Source: Microbacterium natoriense
Lineage (GTDB): Bacteria; Actinomycetota; Actinomycetes; Actinomycetales; Microbacteriaceae
NCBI RefSeq assembly: GCF_030816295.1
Contig: NZ_JAUSXV010000001.1
Location: forward strand, 1,240,001-1,304,000
DNA length: 64,000 nt
Reading direction: 5' to 3'
The translations under genes were made by a program, and so were the position numbers. Shown piece after piece: positions 1 to 8,987 of this stretch (position 1 is the stretch's first letter; the number at the start of each line of letters is the position of its first letter). The notes beneath the pieces are model-generated. The model made no database searches. It saw nothing but the letters and a program-made list of their open reading frames with translations, and had not been told where the DNA came from.

Positions 1-164
1 ACGACGACCGACTGCACCCCGTCGGTGAGCTCCGCCGACGACTGCAGCCAACCGGCATCCGTCGTCGTGACGATCCAGCTCAGACGAGGCGTCGGCGTCG
101 CGACGAAGGTCGTGTCGTCGCGCAGCTCCGCCTTCAGCGTCGCGATGCGAGCAGCATCCGTCAT
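1..164 (-). CDS. alpha-L-rhamnosidase (GH78), N-terminal part only
   Basis: Only the first ~54 residues are in the window; the gene runs off its left edge. The visible N-terminus carries TPRLSW, followed by a W-x-Q context, which is typical of the N-terminal beta-sandwich of bacterial GH78 rhamnosidases. The ATG at 164 overlaps the TGA of the upstream GH43 gene (ATGA), so it is the last visible gene of the importer/glycosidase operon. Its expected role is release of terminal L-rhamnose from oligosaccharides, which would feed the rhamnose genes at 14-19 kb. The assignment rests on a short stretch and is therefore moderate. Confidence 0.6.
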   Translation of the reverse strand, partial: MTDAARIATLKAELRDDTTFVATPTPRLSWIVTTTDAGWLQSSAELTDGVQSVV

Positions 165-1675
165 TCGTCGTCTCCTTCTGCGCTCCAGCTGAGCAGAGCG
201 ACGGCGCCGGTCACGGCGTACACGCCGATGACGCGGCCGGTGAACGACTCCGCGGTCTCGGATGCGAGGAACCGTCCGTCGACCTGGGCGAGATCGATGC
301 GCTCGCCGCCGACCGTGGCGGCGAGGTGGAACACGTCGCTCGTGCGGGGGAATCCGCCGCTCCCCTCAGGGCGGCGCGAGTCGATGTGCAGGTCGACCAC
401 GCCGCCGGAGAACGGGGCCGTCCACTCCTGCACGAGGTCGGCGACGACGGCGCGTGCGATGATCACGCCGTTCCCCGCCTCGATCTCGACGTGGAAGCGC
501 TCGTCGTAGCGCACGGCGAGGCCTCCTGTGCCGTCGCCGACGTCGATGCGCGCGGTCGTCGCGCAGGTCAGATGCTCCTGCCGCCGGCCGACGAAGACGG
601 GCCGGGGGTCGTTCATGGTGCGGCCGTCGCCGTGCAGCACGATCGCGTCGGGACGGGCATCGAGATCGACGAGGGATGCCGGGGTGGCGCGCACCGCGAT
701 CCACTCGCCGTCGAGCTCGCGGGTCTCGGCGAAGTCGATGTCGACGCGGGTACCCGGACGCACGTTCAGCTGCACGGGGTCGATGGCCGGCCAGCCGTTC
801 TCCTCCCAGCGCACCGCCGTCACGAAGGTCTCGCGCCCGAGAGCAGAGAACGCGCGCGTCATGCTCCGGGGGCGCACGCCGAGCAGCACGCACAGCCAGT
901 CGCCGTCCGGACCGATCACGAGGTCGCCGTGGCCGGTGTTCTGGATCGGCCGGATCGTCGATCGTGCCGAGACCAGCGGATTCTGCGGAGCGGTCTCGAA
1001 CGGGCCTTCCGGGGAGTCGCCGCGGGCGATCGACACCCCGTGCCCGCGTTCGGTGCCGCCCTCGGCGATCATGAGGTACCAACGGCCGTCGACCGCGTAG
1101 AGGTGCGGAGCCTCGGGGAACTGCCCGCCCGTGCCCGACCAGACCGAACGCGGCTCCTCAAGGGCGACGTGGTTCTCGAGGTCCACGCGCACCTGCTGGA
1201 TGCCGAGGTGCTGACCCGCGCCCTCGCCGCCGAGGATCAGGCCCGAGAACGTGATGTAGACGGTTCCGTCCTCGCCCCACGCGATGTCGGGGTCGATGCC
1301 GTCGATGGAGCCAGAGCCGTCGTGCTTCAGGATCAGGTCGCCGTCGCTCCACGCCCCCGCGGCGTCGGTGGCGGTGAAGTGCAGCATGCCCCGGCCCATC
1401 GCGTCGGTGATGACGAGGTGGAACACGCCGTCGCGGTGCCGGATCGTCGGCGCCCACGCCCCGCCCGCGGTCGGCACATCCTCGACCGCGAGCTGACCGG
1501 GCCGAGTGGCGACGTGGCCGATGAGCTCCCAGTTCTCGAAGTCGGTCGAGCGGTGGATCGGGATGCCCGGCAGGTACTCGAAGGTCGACGTGGCCAGGAA
1601 CCACTCGTCTCCCACACGGACGACCGAGGGGTCGGGGTGGAAGCCGTTGATGAGGGGGTTGTGCAGCGTGGTCAT
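161..1675 (-). CDS. glycoside hydrolase family 43 (beta-xylosidase/arabinofuranosidase-like)
   Basis: This is a 504-residue intracellular enzyme with no signal peptide. It begins NPLINGFHPDPS, the classic GH43 start with the general-base Asp at residue 15. GIDPDIAW near residue 125 (transition-state Asp region) and QFPEAPHLY near residue 190 (general-acid Glu) follow. A C-terminal beta-sandwich of about 190 residues matches XynB-like GH43 proteins. The start was placed at the MTTLHNP methionine because an upstream extension would be arginine-rich non-homologous sequence. Expected substrates are xylo- or arabino-oligosaccharides brought in by the ABC importer. The exact substrate cannot be read from sequence. 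Confidence 0.85.
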   Translation of the reverse strand: MTTLHNPLINGFHPDPSVVRVGDEWFLATSTFEYLPGIPIHRSTDFENWELIGHVATRPGQLAVEDVPTAGGAWAPTIRHRDGVFHLVITDAMGRGMLHFTATDAAGAWSDGDLILKHDGSGSIDGIDPDIAWGEDGTVYITFSGLILGGEGAGQHLGIQQVRVDLENHVALEEPRSVWSGTGGQFPEAPHLYAVDGRWYLMIAEGGTERGHGVSIARGDSPEGPFETAPQNPLVSARSTIRPIQNTGHGDLVIGPDGDWLCVLLGVRPRSMTRAFSALGRETFVTAVRWEENGWPAIDPVQLNVRPGTRVDIDFAETRELDGEWIAVRATPASLVDLDARPDAIVLHGDGRTMNDPRPVFVGRRQEHLTCATTARIDVGDGTGGLAVRYDERFHVEIEAGNGVIIARAVVADLVQEWTAPFSGGVVDLHIDSRRPEGSGGFPRTSDVFHLAATVGGERIDLAQVDGRFLASETAESFTGRVIGVYAVTGAVALLSWSAEGDDE

Positions 1676-1704
1676 GCGCGGTGCCTTCCGGAGGCGGGAG
1701 AGGA

Positions 1705-2835
1705 TCAGGAGAGGATGCGGCCGAGATCGCGGGCGAGCGCGACGGCGCGCGGGTCTGCGCCGCCGGGCCACGGACCGCGGGCGATGGTCCACGCGAAGGC
1801 GAGGCCGGTGTCGGGGTCGACGCAGGCGAGGGCGCCCATCGCTCCGTCGTGCCCGAAGGCGCGCGGGCCGCCGAAGGCGAGCTGCTGCGAGGGCTTCTGG
1901 AACACGATCGCGTGCGCGCGGTCGTGCTGGTGCAGCACCTCGTCGTAGCCGCGGATCTGCTGCTGCCCGACCTGCGACACGGTGTCGGCCGAGAGGAAGG
2001 GAGCGGCTCCGTCGACACCGGTCACGGCGGCCGCGAAGAGCCGGGCGAGCCCCCGGGCGGTCCCGGTGCCCGAGGTTCCGGGATGTCCGTATCGCCAGCT
2101 CACCGGGTCGCCGGCGAGGTCGATGGCGCCGCTGCGCGAGGCGAAGACGACGGGGCCGAGAGCCGAGGACGATGGCACAGTGGCGTCCGACACCGGTCGC
2201 ACCATCGGCAGCAGCGGAATCAGGCGCTCCTCTTCGGATGCGGGGAGGCCGAGGTAGAAGTCGACGCCGTGCGGGGCACGGATCTCCTGCTCGTAGAACT
2301 CGTGCAGCGTGCGGCCGGTCACCCGGTAGACGAGCTCATCGCCGAGATTGCCGATCGTCAGGGCGTGATAGCCGAACGCGCTGCCGGGATACCAGAACGG
2401 CCAGCTCGCGGCGAGACGTTCAGCGGCGGCGTGATGATCCAGCAGCTCGTCGGCGGTCAGCGCGGGCGCCGCCTGCGGCAGGCCTGCCTGATGCGAGAGC
2501 AGCTGCCGCACGGTGACCGAGCCCTTGCCCTTGGCGGCGAACTCGGGCCAATAGTGAGCCACCGTCTCGTCGAGATCGAGCTCTCCGCGCTCGACGAGAA
2601 GGCCGACCGACAGGCCGAGCGTGTTCTTCGTGACGGAGTACGGCACGGTGGCGGAGTGCTCACCGAGGTGCGGGCCGCCCCAGGCATCGAGTACGGGAAC
2701 ACCCTCGAGGAAGGCGGCCACCTGGAACGACAGGTCGGCGTCGGAGGCGAGGAAGCCCTCGAGACGTGCGACGATCTCGGCGAGCCGCTCGTCGGCGCGC
2801 CCCTGAAGAGCGCCGGTCAGGTCGGAGAGAGTCAT
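1705..2835 (-). CDS. serine hydrolase of the beta-lactamase/class C esterase family
   Basis: The 376-residue protein carries the S-x-x-K signature SVTK (Ser67, Lys70) in the context PYSVTKNTLGLSVGLL, a YHA tyrosine motif near residue 160, and an HDG motif (GHDGAMG) near residue 340 in place of KTG. This is the EstB/penicillin-binding-like family, whose members are esterases or transacylases. No signal peptide is visible. The ATG overlaps the stop of the GH3 gene. Its place between GH3 and GH43 genes suggests removal of acyl groups from plant oligosaccharides inside the cell, but that is inference. Confidence 0.8.
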   Translation of the reverse strand: MTLSDLTGALQGRADERLAEIVARLEGFLASDADLSFQVAAFLEGVPVLDAWGGPHLGEHSATVPYSVTKNTLGLSVGLLVERGELDLDETVAHYWPEFAAKGKGSVTVRQLLSHQAGLPQAAPALTADELLDHHAAAERLAASWPFWYPGSAFGYHALTIGNLGDELVYRVTGRTLHEFYEQEIRAPHGVDFYLGLPASEEERLIPLLPMVRPVSDATVPSSSALGPVVFASRSGAIDLAGDPVSWRYGHPGTSGTGTARGLARLFAAAVTGVDGAAPFLSADTVSQVGQQQIRGYDEVLHQHDRAHAIVFQKPSQQLAFGGPRAFGHDGAMGALACVDPDTGLAFAWTIARGPWPGGADPRAVALARDLGRILS

Positions 2836-5237
2836 GCCTGCTCCCACTCGACGCTCAGCGGCAGCTCGGAGACCGAGGAGCCCACGCGCAGCGTGTAGGC
2901 GCCCGGCTCGACCACCCACTCGCCGGCCCAGTGCGCCAGACGTCGTGCCGGTACCGGCACGACCGCGGTGACGGTGCGGCCGGGCTCGGCATGCACGACG
3001 GCGAACCCGACGAGCCAGCGTGCCGGACGGTCGACCGTCGAGTCGGTGCGCTCGGCGTACACCTGCACGACCTGCTTGCCGGCGCGGGCGCCGGTGTTCG
3101 CGAGGGTCACCTCGACGCTGTCGCCGTGGCGCTGCGCCGTGCCCCACGACCACGTCGTATAACCGAGACCGTGACCGAACGGGAACGCGGGTCGGGCGCC
3201 GCTCCTGAGCCACGCGCGATAGCCGATGTGCAGTCCCTCGGAGTAGACGAGACGTCCTTCGACCGGGGTGACGTCGGTCACCGGCACGTCGGCCAGCGCG
3301 GCCGGCCACGTGGTCGGCAGGCGTCCGCCCGGCTCGGCGGAGCCGGTGAGCACGTCGGCGATCGCATGCCCGAACTCCTGACCGCCGAAGTAGCCCTGCA
3401 CGATCGCGGCGACCTCGCCCGCCCAGGGCAGCACCACGGGGGAGCCCGCGTTCACGACCACGATCGTGGGCGTGCCGGTGGCGGCGACAGCGCGCACCAG
3501 ATCGTCCTGTCGGCCGGGAAGGTCGAGGTCGACGCGGTCATAGCCCTCCGACTCCACCTTCGAGTTCGTGCCGACCACGACGATCGCGACCTCGGCCGCG
3601 CTCGCCGCGGCGGCCGCGCGGGCGATCAGCTCATCGGGATCGGTGCGCTCGGGGGCGATGCCCAGTGTGACGCTGAGAGCCCCGTCGAGGGCGCCGCGCG
3701 ACTCGCGCGTGAACTCCGCGCGGAGGTCGACGGCGCGGCCCGCCTCGACGGACACCGCGGCCGTGATCGACGGCGGGTTCAGGAACGCGGCGCCCAGATC
3801 CGTGCCCTCGATCACGGGGACGTCGTCGAGCACGAGCTCGCCGTCGACGAAGACGCGACCCGGGTTGGCCCCGGCGAAGCCGAGCTGGATCTCGCCGCTC
3901 TCGGCCGGGGTGAACCGGGTCTCCAGCACGATCGTGCGGCTCGCGCCGATCGGCGCATCTCCGCCGAACCACACCAGCGCCGTGGCCCGGCGGTTCTCGG
4001 CGAACAGCTCGGTGCCCTCGGCGTCGTGGAACGAGACGCGCAGCCCCGGCTCCCCGGTCGCGGGGTTCACGATCGACTCGAGCGGGATCTCGGCGACGCC
4101 CTCCTGCACGACCGCGCCGATCTCGTAGCCCACCTCGGCACCGGGCAGAGCGGCGCGGATCGCGTCGAGCGGCGAGACGACCTTCTCTGGCAGCACCGTC
4201 GCCGATCCGCCGCCCTGCGTGCGGGCGTCCTTCGCGTTGTGGCCGATGATCGCGACCTTCGCCAGCGCGGACGCATCCAGGGGCAGCACGCCGCTGTTCT
4301 GCAGCAGCACGGTGCCCTCGATCGCGGCCTCCTTCGCGAAGGCGGGCCCGTCGAGCGGAGCGGGGGTGACGGCATCCGTTCCCTCCAGGGCGCCCACCCG
4401 CTCGGCGAGCAGCAGGATGCGCAGCACCTTGCGGTCGACGTCGGCCTCCTGCACGCGGCCGTCGCGAACGGCCTCGACCAGGTCGGCCCACGCCGGAGCA
4501 GGACCCGGCATCGCGAGGTCCTGCGCGGCGGCGGCGGAGTCGAGCGAACGGACGGCCGTCCAGTCGCTGACGACGACGCCGTCGAAGCCCCATTCGCTGT
4601 TCAGCGGGTTCTCGAGCAGATCGTTCTCGGTCATCGTCACGCCGTCGACCGAGTTGTAGGCGCTCATGACCGACCACGCACCGGCCTCGACGGCGCGCTC
4701 GAACGGCGCGAGATAGACCTCGCGCAACGTGCGCTCGTCGACCTCGACGTCGACCGTGAAGCGGTCGGTCTCGGAGTCGTTGGCGACGTAGTGCTTCGGG
4801 GTGGCGGCGACGCCGTTCTCCTGCATGCCGCGCACGTAGGCCGCGCCGAGCTCGGCCGTGAGCTCCGGGTCCTCGCTCAGACACTCGAAGTGCCGGCCGC
4901 CCAGCGGAGAGCGGTGCAGGTTGATGGTCGGGCCGAGCACGACGTCGACCCCTTTGCGGCGGGCCTCGGATGCTGCGGCCGCGCCATACCGGTAGGCGAG
5001 GTCGGTGTCCCAGGACGCTGCCAGCGCCGAGCCCGAGGGCAGGTTGAGCGAGGGCTCTCGCTCGTCCCAGCGCGGCCCGCGCACCCCGGCGGGGCCGTCG
5101 GAGAGCGTGAGCGCACGCAGCCCGATCTCGGGCAGCGGCACCGTCGTCCAGAAGTCGGCGCCCTGCACGAGGGCCGCCTTCTGCTCGAGCGTGAGCTTCT
5201 CGAGCAGGGGGCGGAGGTGGTCGGTCGAGGCGGTCAT
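2832..5237 (-). CDS. glycoside hydrolase family 3 beta-glucosidase/xylosidase with PA14 insert
   Basis: This 801-residue GH3 enzyme has an N-terminal TIM-barrel with KHYVAND (~148-154) and the nucleophile motif VVSDWTA (Asp225). A second alpha/beta domain follows, interrupted by a PA14-like insert at about residues 370-500, and the protein ends in a fibronectin type III-like domain (ARAGKQVVQVY). There is no signal peptide, so it should act in the cytoplasm on imported oligosaccharides. Both ends overlap neighbours by ATGA, which supports translational coupling in the importer operon. PA14-containing GH3 enzymes include beta-glucosidases and beta-xylosidases; specificity is open. Confidence 0.9.
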   Translation of the reverse strand: MTASTDHLRPLLEKLTLEQKAALVQGADFWTTVPLPEIGLRALTLSDGPAGVRGPRWDEREPSLNLPSGSALAASWDTDLAYRYGAAAASEARRKGVDVVLGPTINLHRSPLGGRHFECLSEDPELTAELGAAYVRGMQENGVAATPKHYVANDSETDRFTVDVEVDERTLREVYLAPFERAVEAGAWSVMSAYNSVDGVTMTENDLLENPLNSEWGFDGVVVSDWTAVRSLDSAAAAQDLAMPGPAPAWADLVEAVRDGRVQEADVDRKVLRILLLAERVGALEGTDAVTPAPLDGPAFAKEAAIEGTVLLQNSGVLPLDASALAKVAIIGHNAKDARTQGGGSATVLPEKVVSPLDAIRAALPGAEVGYEIGAVVQEGVAEIPLESIVNPATGEPGLRVSFHDAEGTELFAENRRATALVWFGGDAPIGASRTIVLETRFTPAESGEIQLGFAGANPGRVFVDGELVLDDVPVIEGTDLGAAFLNPPSITAAVSVEAGRAVDLRAEFTRESRGALDGALSVTLGIAPERTDPDELIARAAAAASAAEVAIVVVGTNSKVESEGYDRVDLDLPGRQDDLVRAVAATGTPTIVVVNAGSPVVLPWAGEVAAIVQGYFGGQEFGHAIADVLTGSAEPGGRLPTTWPAALADVPVTDVTPVEGRLVYSEGLHIGYRAWLRSGARPAFPFGHGLGYTTWSWGTAQRHGDSVEVTLANTGARAGKQVVQVYAERTDSTVDRPARWLVGFAVVHAEPGRTVTAVVPVPARRLAHWAGEWVVEPGAYTLRVGSSVSELPLSVEWEQA

Positions 5238-6085
5238 GCTGCGGCTCCTTCTGAGGCCTTCTGCGCGTCGATGAGCGCACGGCGGTCGGCGCGGCGCTTC
5301 TGCTGCGCGTCGGGATCGGGTACGGGAGCGGCGAGGAACAGCCGCTGGGTGTACGGATGCTGCGGGCGTGCCGTGACCTGGTCGCCGTCGCCGGTCTCGA
5401 CGAGCTCGCCCCGGAACATCACGGCCACGCGGTGGCTGATGTGGCGGACGACCGCGAGGTCGTGCGAGATGAAGAGATAGGCGACACCGGTGCGCTCCTG
5501 GATCTCGATGAAGAGGTCGAGGACACGCGCCTGCGTCGACAGGTCGAGGGCCGACACCGGCTCATCGCACACGATGAGCTTGGGATCCAGCGCCAGCGCG
5601 CGGGCGATCGCCACGCGCTGGCGCTGCCCGCCCGAGAACTCGCGGGGCAGCCGGCGGGCAGCATCCGCCGGCAGGCCCACCCGGTCGAGCAGGTCGGTGA
5701 CCCGCGCGAAGGCCTCTTTCGCGGCGACGCCGCGCGCGGTGAGGGGCTCGGCGAGGATCTGCGCGATCGTCATCGAGGGGTTCAGCGAGGAGTACGGGTC
5801 CTGGAACACGACCTGGATCTCGCTCGCGAGGCTGCGGCGCTCGCGGCGGTTCAGGTGCCCGATCTCGCGGCCGTCGTACTTCACCGAGCCACCCGTCACG
5901 GGAGCCAGACCCAGCACCGCTCGGCCAAGCGTCGTCTTGCCCGAGCCGGACTCGCCGACCAGGCCCACGGTCTCGCCGGGACGGATGTCGAGCGAGACGC
6001 CCTTGAGCGCGTGGAACGGCTGCGCGCGGAACCCCTTGCCCGGATAGGTGACGTCGAGGTCGGCGACCTCCAGCAGATTGGTCAT
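5234..6085 (-). CDS. peptide/oligosaccharide ABC transporter ATP-binding protein (DppF-like)
   Basis: A 283-residue ATPase with Walker A GESGSGKTT, signature FSGGQRQR, Walker B LIVCDEPVSALD and an H-loop SHDLAVV. The C-terminal tail (HPYTQRLF) is the oligopeptide-transporter C-terminal motif that follows the nucleotide-binding domain in OppD/OppF-type ATPases. It pairs with the ATPase half of the fused gene upstream to form the two-ATPase motor. The MTNLLEV start gives an ATGA overlap with the upstream gene. The substrate is probably an oligosaccharide because the operon continues into glycosidases; this is context-based. Confidence 0.92.
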   Translation of the reverse strand: MTNLLEVADLDVTYPGKGFRAQPFHALKGVSLDIRPGETVGLVGESGSGKTTLGRAVLGLAPVTGGSVKYDGREIGHLNRRERRSLASEIQVVFQDPYSSLNPSMTIAQILAEPLTARGVAAKEAFARVTDLLDRVGLPADAARRLPREFSGGQRQRVAIARALALDPKLIVCDEPVSALDLSTQARVLDLFIEIQERTGVAYLFISHDLAVVRHISHRVAVMFRGELVETGDGDQVTARPQHPYTQRLFLAAPVPDPDAQQKRRADRRALIDAQKASEGAAA

Positions 6086-7977
6086 GACCGGCCTCCTTCG
6101 GCGGTCACCGCGGTGGCTCCCGCGGTGATGAGCGGGCCGCGGGCCGGACCCTCGTCGAGGATCGCGTCCAGCAGCGACTGCGTGTAGGCGTGCGAGGGGG
6201 TGCGCAGGATCGTGCGGACGGGGCCCTGCTCGATGAACAGACCCTGCTGCATGACGGTCACCCGATCGCACAGATCGGCGACGACGCCGAAGTTGTGCGT
6301 GACCAGCAGCATCGCCATCTGGCGTTCGCTCTGCAGGTCGCGCAGGAGGTCGAGCACCTCGGCCTGCACCGTCACGTCGAGGGCCGTGGTGGGCTCGTCG
6401 GCGATGATGAGGTCGGGGTCGGTCGACACGGCGCCGGCGATCAGTACGCGTTGCGCCATGCCGCCCGAGACTTCGAACGGGTACGCCTCGAACGTGCGCC
6501 TCGGGTTCGGGATGCCGACGCGGTCGAGCAGCGCGAGCGCCTTCTCGGTCGCCTCCTTCTTCGACAGACCAAGGTGCGCGCGCAGAGGTTCGACCAGCTG
6601 GTATCCGATCGTGAACGAGGGGTCGAGGTTGCTCATCGGCTCCTGCGGGATGTAGCCGATGCGCTTGCCGCGGATGCCGGCGTAAGCCCGCTCCGAGGCA
6701 TCCGCCAGCTGCGTGCCCTCGAAGTCGATCGAGCCGGCGGTGACCTGCCCGCCGCGGGGAAGCAGTCCCAGCACCGCGAACGCGGTCTGGGTCTTGCCCG
6801 AGCCCGATTCGCCGATCAGGCCGTGCACCTCGCCCTTGCGGATCTGCAACGAGACGCCGTGCACGACTTCGATGTCTTCGCCCTGCGTCTGCTGGTACCC
6901 GACCCGCAGGTCGGAGATCGTGAGGATCGGCGCGGCGTCGAGCGCGCGGGTGCGATCGTCGTCGGGGTGCACGATGGTGTCGCCGATCACCGGCAGCTCC
7001 GTCGAGTCCTCGAGGGCGTCGAGATCTCCGCCCGAGAGGCTGAGCGACGTCGTCACGGCGGCGATCGAGCCGGTCGCCGTGGTCACGGCACGACGGCGAC
7101 GGCGCCGCACGACCGTGGTGCGCTCGAGCACGTCGCGCATGCCGTTGGCGAGCAGCGTGAGAGCGATCGCGGTGAGGGCGATCGCGAGCGACGGCCACAC
7201 CATCAGCAGGGGCTGCTTGTAGATGTTCGCGAAGCCGTCGTTCAGCATGCCGCCCCAGGTGGGGACGCTCATGTCGCCGAGGCCGAGGAATTCGAGTCCC
7301 GACTGGATCGCGATCGCGATGCCGGTGATGATGGCCGACTGGATGATGATCGGCGCGCGGACCACCGAGAGGATGTGGCGGCCGATGATGCGCAGGTCGG
7401 AGAGGCCGGAGACGCGGGCGGCGTCGACGTAGAGTTCGCCGCGCACCCCGGTGACCGCTGCGTAGACCAGCCGGTAATAGGCGGGTGCGAGCAGGATGCC
7501 GAAGATGAACATCGCGAGCCACACGCTCGGGCCGAGCACGGTGCGCGCCGCGAGCAGCACGACCATGCCGGGCAGAGCCATCACCAGCGAGGTGATCCAG
7601 GACGCGACAGAGTCGAACCATCCGCGGTAGTAGCCCGCGATCAGACCCGAGATCACGCCGATCACGAGGGCGGTGACCACCGCGACGAGGGCGGCGGCCA
7701 GGGTGATCTGCGTGGCGGCGAGCAGCCGCGACAGCACGTCGCGGCCCGCGCTGTCGGCGCCGAGCGGGTGAGCTGCGCTGGGGGTCGCCAGCACGAGCTT
7801 GAGCGAGGCGACGTTGGGATCGAACGGGGCGATCCAGCGCCCGATGACGGCGACCACGATGACCAGCACGAGGAAGATCAGCGAGGCGAGCGAGACGGGG
7901 CGGCGGACGAGGCGGCGCATGAGCGAGGTCTTCATCGCCGGCGTCGGCACTGCCGTGGGTACTTCGATGGCGGTCAT
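6082..7977 (-). CDS. fused ABC permease (DppC-like) and ATP-binding protein (DppD-like)
   Basis: One 631-residue reading frame carries two usually separate proteins. Residues ~20-290 are a DppC-type permease with about six membrane segments and the cytoplasmic EAA-like loop around 181-198 (ELYVDAARVSG). An arginine-rich, low-complexity linker (~290-345) follows. Residues ~350-610 are a DppD-type ATPase with Walker A GESGSGKT (389-396), a signature SGGMAQR and Walker B IIADEPTTALD. No internal stop or frameshift separates them, so the fusion is genuine in this sequence. Such fusions are known in actinobacterial oligopeptide-type importers. Both ends overlap their neighbours by ATGA. Confidence 0.92.
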   Translation of the reverse strand: MTAIEVPTAVPTPAMKTSLMRRLVRRPVSLASLIFLVLVIVVAVIGRWIAPFDPNVASLKLVLATPSAAHPLGADSAGRDVLSRLLAATQITLAAALVAVVTALVIGVISGLIAGYYRGWFDSVASWITSLVMALPGMVVLLAARTVLGPSVWLAMFIFGILLAPAYYRLVYAAVTGVRGELYVDAARVSGLSDLRIIGRHILSVVRAPIIIQSAIITGIAIAIQSGLEFLGLGDMSVPTWGGMLNDGFANIYKQPLLMVWPSLAIALTAIALTLLANGMRDVLERTTVVRRRRRRAVTTATGSIAAVTTSLSLSGGDLDALEDSTELPVIGDTIVHPDDDRTRALDAAPILTISDLRVGYQQTQGEDIEVVHGVSLQIRKGEVHGLIGESGSGKTQTAFAVLGLLPRGGQVTAGSIDFEGTQLADASERAYAGIRGKRIGYIPQEPMSNLDPSFTIGYQLVEPLRAHLGLSKKEATEKALALLDRVGIPNPRRTFEAYPFEVSGGMAQRVLIAGAVSTDPDLIIADEPTTALDVTVQAEVLDLLRDLQSERQMAMLLVTHNFGVVADLCDRVTVMQQGLFIEQGPVRTILRTPSHAYTQSLLDAILDEGPARGPLITAGATAVTAEGGRS

Positions 7978-8915
7978 GAGAGTCGCACCTTCGGGTTGAG
8001 AGCGGCCTGCGCGAGGTCGATGACGAGGTTCACGATGAGCACGATCAGGGCGAACGCGATCACGACGCCCATCACCACGGGGATGTCGCCCTGGGTGGTC
8101 GCGGTGACCGTGAGCTGACCCATGCCGGGCAGGGCGAACACCTGCTCCACGATGACGGCGCCGCCGAGCAGTCCGATGAACTGCACGGCGAGCACGGCCA
8201 GGGCGGGGCCGCCGGCGTTGCGCAGCACGTGCTTGTACACGACGCTGCCGGAGGAGAGGCCGCGGGCGCGGAGGGTGCGCACGTAGTCGCGGGACATCGC
8301 GTCGATCACCGAGCCGCGCACCTGCTGAGCGACCGCCGCGATCGCCCCGATCGACAACGCGACGATCGGCAGCGTCACCGAGGTGACCCAGCCGCCGAAC
8401 GAGTCGGTGATCGGGATGTAGCCGGTGGCCTTGAACCAGTGCAGGTTGATCGCGAAGAGCAGCACGAGGTACAGGGCGATGAGGAAGCCGGGGATCGCGA
8501 AGCCGATCACCGAGATGAACTGCACCAGCGCGTCGACCCAGCCGCCGCGGCGGGCAGCGAGCACGCCCAGCACGATCGCGAGGACGGCCGAGATGAGGGT
8601 GGCGCCGATCACGAGCGAGAGGCTGACGCTGAGGCGGCCCGACAGGCTCACCGAGACGAGCTGGCCGTTGAACCATGAGCGCCCGAGGTCGCCGGTGAGG
8701 GCGGAGGTGAGCCAGTCCCAGTACTGCACGGCGAGGGGACGATCGAGTCCCAGCTCCGCCGACTTCTGGGCGACGAGTTCGTCGGTGGCGTTCTGGCCGA
8801 GGATGCGACGCGCGATGTTCGCGCTGTCGAGGAAGAGGAGCCCGAACGTCACGATGGATATGACGGCGAGCAGGACGACGCCGGCGAGTACCCGGCGCAC
8901 GATGAACATGAGCAT
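7974..8915 (-). CDS. ABC transporter permease (DppB-like)
   Basis: A 313-residue integral membrane protein that starts MLMFIVRRVLAGVVLL, the conserved N-terminal helix of DppB/OppB permeases. It has about six membrane segments and the EAA loop (DYVRTLRARGLSSG) around residue 215. The upper ATG at 8915 is preferred because AGGAG lies about seven bases upstream; ATG at 8909 would be too far from it. It is the first permease gene after the binding-protein gene and is separated from it by a strong hairpin. Confidence 0.92.
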   Translation of the reverse strand: MLMFIVRRVLAGVVLLAVISIVTFGLLFLDSANIARRILGQNATDELVAQKSAELGLDRPLAVQYWDWLTSALTGDLGRSWFNGQLVSVSLSGRLSVSLSLVIGATLISAVLAIVLGVLAARRGGWVDALVQFISVIGFAIPGFLIALYLVLLFAINLHWFKATGYIPITDSFGGWVTSVTLPIVALSIGAIAAVAQQVRGSVIDAMSRDYVRTLRARGLSSGSVVYKHVLRNAGGPALAVLAVQFIGLLGGAVIVEQVFALPGMGQLTVTATTQGDIPVVMGVVIAFALIVLIVNLVIDLAQAALNPKVRLS

Positions 8916-8947
8916 GCTGCGCTCCTGTGTCTCAGAGGAATTCGGGA

Positions 8948-8978
8948 TCCGGCCCGCCCGCGAGACGGGCGGGCCGGA
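8948..8978 (-). terminator. perfect 13-bp stem-loop between binding protein and permease genes
   Basis: Bases 8948-8960 and 8966-8978 are exact reverse complements, leaving a 5-base loop (CGAGA). The structure lies in the 72-base gap after the binding-protein stop and has no U-tract. It is best read as a processing/stabilising hairpin or partial terminator that lets the binding protein be made in excess over the membrane components. Confidence 0.75.
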
Positions 8979-8987
8979 GGGACCGGG

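Noticed and set aside
326..1948. A 540-codon plus-strand frame over the GH43 gene
   Set aside because: It is a mirror frame of the minus-strand GH43 and serine hydrolase genes, with composition typical of antisense GC-rich DNA and no protein family.
2766..5480. A 904-codon plus-strand frame over the GH3 gene
   Set aside because: Very long but rich in Arg, Asp, Gly and His with no motif. It is antisense to a clear GH3 enzyme.
6190..8118. A 642-codon plus-strand frame over the ABC transporter genes
   Set aside because: Antisense to conserved permease and ATPase motifs, with low-complexity charged sequence.
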